From Symbiodinium natans (Eukaryota > Sar > Dinophyceae > Suessiales > Symbiodiniaceae): a DNA stretch of 50,750 bases. Position numbers and translations under genes: made by a program. Shown piece after piece: positions 10,569 through 20,500 of this stretch. The notes beneath the pieces are model-generated. The model ran no database searches. It was given only the letters and a program-made list of their open reading frames with translations, and was not told the DNA's origin. The DNA lies in NCBI GenBank assembly GCA_905221605.1, contig CAJNDS010000530.1, positions 67,501 to 118,250 on the forward strand, given 5' to 3'. The first letter of the stretch is position 1. Every line of letters starts with the position of its first letter.

Positions 10569-13500
10569 ATGAGGATTTTATTTCTCGTAGCCGTAGCGAG
10601 CTTTCTTGGGTGCCTGGGTCCCAAGTCCCAGGGTCCAGCCATGGATCAGAATCGAGGGTTTCGGGAAGTAGCGCCCCCCGATGAAGCTGAGCAGCATGCG
10701 CAGCGAAGTCAGCTAACCATGAACAAAACCGGCAAGCGAAGCTACCAAAGAGCTTGTAAAGTTGCCCTGGCGAAGGGAGCAGCACTTTACAAAGGCCGAC
10801 TTCTGACCGCTCAGGCTCTAGGAGCCCATGAAGACCAATTTGCAGTCTCTGAGAAGCCAGAGAAGCAATCTTTTCAGCCGATCAGACAGTATCACCACAA
10901 ATTTGAAATTGAGGTTTTATCTTGGAACGCAGGTTCAATAACGAGTCGAGTTTGGAATGAGCTTCTGGCCATTTTGGCAACACCAGAATATCAGAACATC
11001 AAGCTTGTGCTGCTGCAAGAATCCCACTGGCAGCAGGACCAAACCTACAGCTCAGGTCCATGGTCAGTCCTCACCTGTGGCTCTGAGAGTAGACATAAAG
11101 CCGGCCTCGTTGTCCTTGTGCATCGATCCGTGGCCCAGCTCTCAGAGATTCGCAGCACCACCATAATTCCAGGGCACCTGCAGCATGTCATGATTCCTTG
11201 GCAGAGGTCTAGGATCCATCTACTCAATCTGTATCAGCATGTTTGGGACTCCAAACTCTCCAAGTTGGACAATAGACGACGGAGGAAGGATGTGCTGAGT
11301 CAACTTGAGACTCGCCTTCGCAGAGTGCCTTTGAGAGACTTTATGCTTGTTGCCGGTGATTTCAACTCACATGCAGTCACAGAGCGTCCTTTCATTGGGC
11401 CCAGTGTGCCTCGCCGAGCCAGATTTGCCAATGCAGATGTTAGATCGCTCCCAGAACTGTGCAGATCTTGTGGGCTGACAGCGCTCAACACATGGGCCTC
11501 CAGCCATAAAGGCACTTATGCAAACAGCGATGGCACATATGAGTCTCAAATTGATTTTCTGCTAGTTCGACTGCAGGATGCCCGGAGGCGGTCGAAGGAG
11601 GCTTCCTCCGATAAGAATTTTCCAGTTGCAGCGTACCGGGATGGCTCCAAGCACTTCCCGGTCAGAGCCAAACTGTTTGTTCCTCCATACAGTCCTCCCC
11701 CAAGCAAACCAAAGCCCTTTGATGCCACTGCACTTGATGCCAGCTTTAGACGAAAAGATGAAGACTGGCAGGCTTATTCCAAGCACCTAACAGCTGAAGT
11801 AGTCAAGAGTGTGGCTGAGCAGAACTCTTGGCAATCGATCGACAGGACGATGGTTCGAGTCACTGCTGAGCAATTTCCACCGCCTCGCAAGGCTCAGCCA
11901 GTTGCAGGGCCCATTCAGCAGGCTTACTGGACAAAGGTGCGCCAAATTCAGGAGCACAAGCGATCCGGTAATGGGCAGTCTCCTGAGTGCCAACAGCTAA
12001 TCAGCGACATAAAGACAGAGGCCCAATCTTTCAAAAAGTTGCAGAAGCAAAGAAAACTTGAAAAGCAGGAGAGGCTCCTTCTTCAAGCCCAAGAGGACAA
12101 GAGACAGCAGTCTCACAAATTGTCCCAAGCCCTTAGAAAGCTGGCCCCATGGAAACCTGCTCAAAGGGTCAATCTCAGGGATTCAGCAGGTGAGCCCCTA
12201 GATGCGAAGGCCTCGGCAAGTGCGATGCGAGAGTATTCGAGTCACATCTTCTCCAAGGGATCTCCCCTGGATCCGGTGGCAGCCAGACCACGAGAGGCTG
12301 TCAATGCCTCGCAGGTGGCCGAGCAAATAAAAACAATTCCGGTGGGCAAGGCGGTTCCCAGCATGTCGGCCCCGGTCTCGGCCTGGAAGAGCTTAGCGCC
12401 TGAGGCTCATGTGAAGATCGCTGATCTGATAAACACAGAGGTTTCTCAGTCAGATATCTCACCGTACTTGAAGGACCCCAGAATTGCATGGATTCCAAAG
12501 CCGGGTAAGCCAGCTACAGCTATGAAGAACTTGAGGCCCATAGGAGTAATAAGTGTTCCAGGCAAAGTGCTTGCAGGTGCTGTCAAGACTCGCATAGCAC
12601 CGGCACTGCAAGAGCGCTCACAGCTTGAGCCGCAGTTTGCATATATTCGGAAGCGAGGGGTGCGAGATGCCATTGCAAAAGCGTGTCAGCATCTGGATCT
12701 CGTGCAGGAAATGCGCCAAGAGCATCGCCGGGATATGCACAAGGCACAGCAAGGTCAGAGAAGGCTCCCATTGGCAGGGGCCTTAACAGTCTCCGTCGAT
12801 CTGAGCAAAGCCTTTGACTCTGTCAACAGACAAGAGTTGCTTGAAGCCTTAGACAAGCTCAACATAGATCAAACCACTAAGGACTTTGTTGTACAACTCC
12901 ACTCCTGTACATCGTACAACATGGGCACTAATGGGCTTGAGTTCAGTGTTCCTACTTCTTCGGGAATTAAACAGGGATGTAAATTAGCTCCTGCATTGTG
13001 GTCTGCCTTAACCTTGCTAGTCATGGACAGGATGGAGAAGAAGTGGGGGCCTGGCAGCAGTCAGGCAAGAGAAATACTCACTGTCTTCGCTGACGATTTT
13101 CTCCATCAGGAAACTTTTACAAGCTTTGCCGAACTGCAGCAGGTACTCACTCGGCTTGAAGCTTTGTTTCAATCCCTCGAGGAAGTCGGCCTTGAAGTCA
13201 ATCCAGCGAAATCCAAGGCACTGCTCATGGTGCAAGGCACTCAGCAATCCCTCTTCCGCAAGCAATACACCAAACGATTAAAAAATCAGCTCCATTTGGT
13301 TCTTCCCTCGGGGCATCAGATTCCGATTCATCATCAGCTGACCTATCTAGGAGTGCAACTAAGCTATGGTGCTTACAAGGATCAAACAGTAGACTACAGG
13401 ATTTCTCAAGCCCAAGGCAAATTTGAGCTCCTTAGGAGTATCTTGTGCACGACGAAGGCCCTTGACGAGGCGAAGAAACTAGAGATCTGGCGAGTGTATG

Positions 13501-15398
13501 TCGAGTCTTCGCTCTTGCATGGCATAGTCTCCACGGGAATCACCCACACGGGACTGCAAAAGCTCCAGAGCAAATATTCTCGGATGCTCAGATCTATCTT
13601 TCAGCAGCATCAGCATTTTAGTCGAATGGAAACCACAGAGCTGTTTGAGCACCACAAGATCCAAACTCCTCAGGAAGCTCTTCTCAGGCAAATGAGGAAC
13701 TATCAGGATGCGATGGATGCTGCCAAGCCAACAGGCAACTTACAAACGATCCAAGAGTACCTGGGTCTACGCAGCCGGCTGATTAGCTGATTAGCCAACA
13801 GCAGCTACTTCAATCCATGCAATTGGCTCTGGCCGAAGAAGATCATGCAGTGCCCTGTTCGCTATGTGATAGAAGTTTCTCTAGCAACAAGGGATTGCAG
13901 CATCATACACTAGTGAAGCATGGAGGCCAAAGAGCAAACCAGTTGGGCCCAAAAATTCCAAGTCTTCGCACATAGTCTGCAGGGACTCCCGCAATGTTCA
14001 GCATGTCACAAACAGCTGCGCACAATGCATCAGCTTCGCAGACATGTTGAATCGGGAACATGTTCAAAGCTTCCAGAGCTGAGGGAGCGATCATCGTCCT
14101 GCTCAGGAGCGGAGAGCACAGCCTTGCTGCTCCAACCAAGTGTTCAGGATCAATTGAAAAGAGACCCTGACCTGCTTCTCAAAAAGGCTCATGTGACCAA
14201 GCACTTGCGGGCTTACTGCAGCCTCTGTGGGCAGTTCATTGTCGGTCACAAGGGCGTCAAACAGCACATTCAGAAAGCGCACCAGGCTTTCTGGGCAGGG
14301 GCCTCAGACTCAGTCTATGCCAACATGCGCACACATAAGAGACTGCTTCATAAAAAGGAGGAATGCAGATATTGTGGAATGATGGTTGACGCTCCGGTTC
14401 GCCACGCGGACCAGTGTGTAGTCCTGCTGCAGGTCTATGCCATGAGTGCAGCAATGAAAAAGTCTACCGACCCACACATAGAATATGGCACTGTGACGTC
14501 GGAACTTGGGATTCGTGCGCAGGAGGGTTCCTCCCAGGAGGCTTCCTCCACCAGTAGGATTCGGTCTCACCAGGCACCAGCAAGCTCCCAGCGAGACGCA
14601 CCAGCAGAGGGGAGACCTTCGTCAGTGCCCGTCACAGCCTGGTCTCTGGCCTATCATAATCCGCATCAACTGTGCTATGCACACACAGTAGTGCATATCC
14701 TTGCCTCGCTTGCATCAGAGGGTATTCTTTCTGATCCATATCTGAGACAAATATTGACGGAAATTGACGCAGTAGGGGGTCGTTCTTCTAGTGTGGATGT
14801 TCGTAGGCTGCGACAGCTACGTCCTCTGCTGACGGGATGGCGATTCAGACCCAGGCAAGAAGATGCATCCCAGTTTCTAGCACATATCATTCAGAGATCC
14901 CATGTGCTTTCAGCAGATGTTTGGGAAGCGAGGGTTCAAATCACAGCACCCGTGGAAAGAATCAGCGTAGAGGATAGAGGGGGTTTGATTCTTTTCTTGC
15001 CTGACCCACCAGATGGCCTCTCCACACTACAGCAAGCCATTTCTCAGTGGGCGCACAGGGGGAGCACCTATGGGCTACTCCCGGGAGTGAACCTGGTTTG
15101 CATTCAGATCCAAAGGTTTGAGCACTTGGAGAAAACAAATCGGCCTCAAGTTTTAGACACAACTCTGGAGCTTCCAGAGTTTATAGATAATGGCACGACA
15201 ACCGCTGTGGTCAGCTTTCGACTATATGCATTCATCATTCATCTAGGAGATGATTGGAGATCTGGGCATTATAGGACAGGTTTTTTGAGAGAAGAAGTGG
15301 CGTATCTCGCAGATGATGACCGCTCACCACGGCGAACTACGCTCCTCTCGGATCAAATTTGCCAGGGATCGTATTTGGCTTTCTACGTAAGGGTCTAG
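10569..15398 (+). pseudogene. LINE polyprotein, copy 1 (endonuclease-RT-zinc finger-USP), frame-broken
   Basis: Counterpart of the intact ORF of copy 2. The first part (10569-13790) encodes the hydrophobic N terminus, the APE-type endonuclease (SWNAGS, LLQESHW, VAGDFNSH, QIDFLLVR) and the complete reverse transcriptase (DLSKAFD, GIKQGCKLAP, FADD, YLGV). An 8-bp duplication near 13783-13790 shifts the frame and gives an immediate TGA. A single extra base near 13952-13955 restores the original frame, which then stays open to 15398. The out-of-frame stretch destroys zinc finger 1. Fingers 2-4 and the USP-like domain remain intact downstream, including the Cys box (Cys codon 14673-14675) and the 11 residues after it that copy 2 lacks. 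An ATG at 13920 opens the downstream part, but I see no reason to think it is used. The upstream open frame through (TTG)n is fortuitous. I start at the ATG at 10569; ATGs at 10641 and 10719 are alternatives. Confidence 0.9.
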
Positions 15399-16813
15399 CT
15401 CGCTCTACCTTCGCATGCGGAGGTTTCCTCCGGAGGCTTCCTCCGCAGCAGTGTTCTTTCTTCTTAAAGTAGACCTATCTGCCTGCTGTTGCCTAAGGCA
15501 ACTCGGCATGAACGCTGCCCTGCGCGCAATAAAGCCATGATCTCGTGCTAAGATGTATAGTCTCTTGCGTGAAACTTTCACATGCGGAGGTTTCCTCCGG
15601 AGGCTTCCTCCCCGGTAGTGTTTCTCACAGTAGACCGTTCTGCCTGCTGTAGCTTAAGGCCAAGCTGACCCATTCTTGTCCCTGAACCTGAAGCATCTGA
15701 AAGAGCCCTGCGCGCACTTCAGAACATGTGAGGTCTCCTCCAGGTCGGTGGGTTCAGCTTAGGGTCACTTTTTGAGATGCAACCTTGCCTTGTCGCAGCG
15801 CTGGCCCCGAGAGCCGTGCAAGGTGTCCCAGGTCAGGTGCTTCCCTCTTCGCAAAGTACTCGTGCCTATGTGAGACCTCCTCGTTAAGTTCGGTCAGTTG
15901 GGGTCACATTTTCTCGACCAGGAATGCAATTTTGCCCTGTCGCAGCGCTGGCCCCAGGAGCCGCGCAAGGCGTCCCAGGTCAGGCTTCGCAAACTTAGCT
16001 ACCCTGCCTCCAACTTGGGCATCCTTCTTGGAACGTGCAAGGCCGCCTTGGTGCGCTCTGCCTACGGCCCTCTGCCAGTTGTTTAGCGTTACCTGTGTGA
16101 GACGTCACTAGACAGGAACGCTGAGTGTCGGCCTCACCAGAGGTACGGCTCGCTAAACAGCTGGTGCGTGGGTGCTGGACGCAGTGACTCACAGTAGGGT
16201 GTCGGGGTAGCCGCGCTTATTTTTCACTCTTTTGCAGTGCTGAGTACTTGATATCGGAGGCTGCCTCCGTGCCAACTTCAATTTCTTCATTGATTCATTG
16301 CATCAGATTAGGAGGTTTCCTCCTGAATATCCTTAAGTACTCTGCCAAAGCAGATTCAGTATAGCAGGTAGTGAGACCTGGCAATCTGGAGGAAGCGATC
16401 TTCTCGAAGTCCAAAAGGCCGGACTGTGAAATAAAAAAGGCGGGTGAGACCTTCTATATCACACTTGCCCGCCTTAATCACACCAAACTCAGCTAGCGCA
16501 CAGCTATAGCCTGCAACACAACATCGGGGCCAGCCGGCACTGCAGCAGTCGCGGGTGCAGGTGAGCCAGTAGGAGGCGGTCGTAGGGTGTCCAGCCAGCA
16601 CAGCGCTATCGCAGCCCTGAGGGGCGGATGCATTCCACATACTCGAACATAGCTGTGCACAACAATCCTTTCAGCAGCCCTGAGGGGCGTGAAGTACGAA
16701 CTAGCAAAGACTGCTGGAGCTCCCAAGGCGGATACAGAGTAGCCGACGTGCCGAGGATCCAAAGTGATCAGAGGTCCACATGCTGATTCTGGCAGTGAGT
16801 GCAATGCAAAAAA
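15399..16813 (+). other. 3' UTR of LINE copy 1 with internal repeats
   Basis: Non-coding and shared with copy 2. It holds two diverged tandem units starting with GCGGAGGTTTCCTCC (about 15416 and 15594) and a second tandem pair around GTCGCAGCGCTGGCCC (15792 and 15939, period 147). Mini-palindromes GGAGG-NNN-CCTCC lie at 15419, 15432, 15596, 15609, 16256 and 16311. The last 380 bp include a hairpin and end in A6. Confidence 0.85.
16437..16475 (+). other. Hairpin in the LINE copy 1 3' UTR
   Basis: Inverted repeat AAGGCGGG ... CCCGCCTT: an 8-bp perfect stem with a 23-base loop, about 340 bp from the element 3' end. It is conserved in copy 2. It could be a structural element recognised by the RT, but this is inference. 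Confidence 0.75.
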
Positions 16814-17565
<752 letters not shown>

Positions 17566-17582
17566 TAAGATTCTGGCCCAAG

Positions 17583-20500
17583 ATGAGGATTTTATTTCTC
17601 GTAGCCGTAGCGAGCTTTCTTGGGTGCCTGGGTCCCAAGTCCCAGGGTCCAGCCATGGATCAGAATCGAGGGTTTCGGGAAGTAGCGCCCCCCGATGAAG
17701 CTGAGCAGCATGCGCAGCGAAGTCAGCTAACCATGAACAAAACCGGCAAGCGAAGCTACCAAAGAGCTTGTAAAGTTGCCCTGGCGAAGGGAGCAGCACT
17801 TTACAAAGGCCGACTTCTGACCGCTCAGGCTCTAGGAGCCCATGAAGACCAATTTGCAGTCTCTGAGAAGCCAGAGAAGCAATCTTTTCAGCCGATCAGA
17901 CAGTATCACCACAAATTTGAAATTGAGGTTTTATCTTGGAACGCAGGTTCAATAACGAGTCGAGTTTGGAATGAGCTTCTGGCCATTTTGGCAACACCAG
18001 AATATCAGAACATCAAGCTTGTGCTGCTGCAAGAATCCCACTGGCAGCAGGACCAAACCTACAGCTCAGGTCCATGGTCAGTCCTCACCTGTGGCTCTGA
18101 GAGTAGACATAAAGCCGGCCTCGTTGTCCTTGTGCATCGATCCGTGGCCCAGCTCTCAGAGATTCGCAGCACCACCATAATTCCAGGGCACCTGCAGCAT
18201 GTCATGATTCCTTGGCAGAGGTCTAGGATCCATCTACTCAATCTGTATCAGCATGTTTGGGACTCCAAACTCTCCAAGTTGGACAATAGACGACGGAGGA
18301 AGGATGTGCTGAGTCAACTTGAGACTCGCCTTCGCAGAGTGCCTTTGAGAGACTTTATGCTTGTTGCCGGTGATTTCAACTCACATGCAGTCACAGAGCG
18401 TCCTTTCATTGGGCCCAGTGTGCCTCGCCGAGCCAGATTTGCCAATGCAGATGTTAGATCGCTCCCAGAACTGTGCAGATCTTGTGGGCTGACAGCGCTC
18501 AACACATGGGCCTCCAGCCAGAAAAGCACTTATGCAAACAGCGATGGCACATATGAGTCTCAAATTGATTTTCTGCTAGTTCGACTGCAGGATGCCCGGA
18601 GGCGGTCGAAGGAGGCTTCCTCCGATAAGAATTTTCCAGTTGCAGCGTACCGGGATGGCTCCAAGCACTTCCCGGTCAGAGCCAAACTGTTTGTTCCTCC
18701 ATACAGTCCTCCCCCAAGCAAACCAAAGCCCTTTGATGCCACTGCACTTGATGCCAGCTTTAGACGAAAAGATGAAGACTGGCAGGCTTATTCCAAGCAC
18801 CTAACAGCTGAAGTAGTTAAGAGTGTGGCTGAGCAGAACTCTTGGCAATCGATCGACAGGACGATGGTTCGAGTCACTGCTGAGCAATTTCCACCGCCTC
18901 GCAAGGCTCAGCCAGTTGCAGGGCCCATTCAGCAGGCTTACTGGACAAAGGTGCGCCAAATTCAGGAGCACAAGCGATCCGGTAATGGGCAGTCTCCTGA
19001 GTGCCAACAGCTAATCAGCGACATAAAGACAGAGGCCCAATCTTTCAAAAAGTTGCAGAAGCAAAGAAAACTTGAAAAGCAGGAGAGGCTCCTTCTTCAA
19101 GCCCAAGAGGACAAGAGACAGCAGTCTCACAAACTGTCCCAAGCCCTTAGAAAGCTGGCCCCATGGAAACCTGCTCAAAGGGTCAATCTCAGGGATTCAG
19201 CAGGTGAGCCCCTAGATGCGAAGGCCTCGGCAAGTGCGATGCGAGAGTATTCGAGTCACATCTTCTCCAAGGGATCTCCCCTGGATCCGGTGGCAGCCAG
19301 ACCACGAGAGGCTGTCAATGCCTCGCAGGTGGCCGAGCAAATAAAAACAATTCCGGTGGGCAAGGCGGTTCCCAGCATGTCGGCCCCGGTCTCGGCATGG
19401 AAGAGCTTAGCGCCTGAGGCTCATGTGAAGATCGCTGATCTGATAAACACAGAGGTTTCTCAGTCAGATATCTCACCGTACTTGAAGGACCCCAGAATTG
19501 CATGGATTCCAAAGCCGGGTAAGCCAGCTACAGCTATGAAGAACTTGAGGCCCATAGGAGTAATAAGTGTGCCAGGCAAAGTGCTTGCAGGTGCTGTCAA
19601 GACTCGCATAGCACCGGCACTGCAAGAGCGCTCACAGCTTGAGCCGCAGTTTGCATATATTCGGAAGCGAGGGGTGCGAGATGCCATTGCAAAAGCGTGT
19701 CAGCATCTGGATCTCGTGCAGGAAATGCGCCAAGAGCATCGCCGGGATATGCACAAGGCACAGCAAGGTCAGAGAAGGCTCCCATTGGCAGGGGCCTTAA
19801 CAGTCTCCGTCGATCTGAGCAAAGCCTTTGACTCTGTCAACAGACAAGAGTTGCTTGAAGCCTTAGACAAGCTCAACATAGATCAAACCACTAAGGACTT
19901 TGTTGTACAACTCCACTCCTGTACATCGTACAACATGGGCACTAATGGGCTTGAGTTCAGTGTTCCTACTTCTTCGGGAATTAAACAGGGATGTAAATTA
20001 GCTCCTGCATTGTGGTCTGCCTTAACCTTGCTAGTCATGGACAGGATGGAGAAGAAGTGGGGGCCTGGCAGCAGTCAGGCAAGAGATATACTCACTGTCT
20101 TCGCTGACGATTTTCTCCATCAGGAAACTTTTACAAGCTTTGCCGAACTGCAGCAGGTACTCACTCGGCTTGAAGCTTTGTTTCAATCCCTCGAGGAAGT
20201 CGGCCTTGAAGTCAATCCAGCGAAATCCAAGGCACTGCTCATGGTGCAAGGCACTCAGCAATCCCTCTTCCGCAAGCAATACACCAAACGATTAAAAAAT
20301 CAGCTCCATTTGGTTCTTCCCTCGGGGCATCAGATTCCGATTCATCATCAGCTGACCTATCTAGGAGTGCAACTAAGCTATGGTGCTTACAAGGATCAAA
20401 CAGTAGACTACAGGATTTCTCAAGCCCAAGGCAAATTTGAGCTCCTTAGGAGTATCTTGTGCACGACGAAGGCCCTTGACGAGGCGAAGAAACTAGAGAT

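Larger units (their letters stand above)
10552..16813 (+). mobile_element. Non-LTR retrotransposon (LINE), copy 1
   Basis: Full-length element of about 6.26 kb. The 5' end starts right after (TTG)n with TAAGATTCTGG; the 3' end is GCAATGC plus A6, then (TTG)n again. It is laid out as a short 5' leader, one large reading frame (endonuclease, RT, zinc fingers, USP-like domain) and a 1.4-kb 3' UTR with internal repeats. There are no long terminal repeats. It is nearly identical to copy 2, with which it is head-to-tail, which implies recent activity or duplication. The reading frame is broken at 13788-13955. Confidence 0.95.

Noticed and set aside
14680-14715. The 33-bp difference between LINE copies as a tiny intron in copy 1
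   Set aside because: The exact difference begins with CAG rather than GT or GC, its length is a multiple of three, and copy 1 reads through it in frame with residues expected in the USP Cys-box helix. A deletion in copy 2 is simpler.
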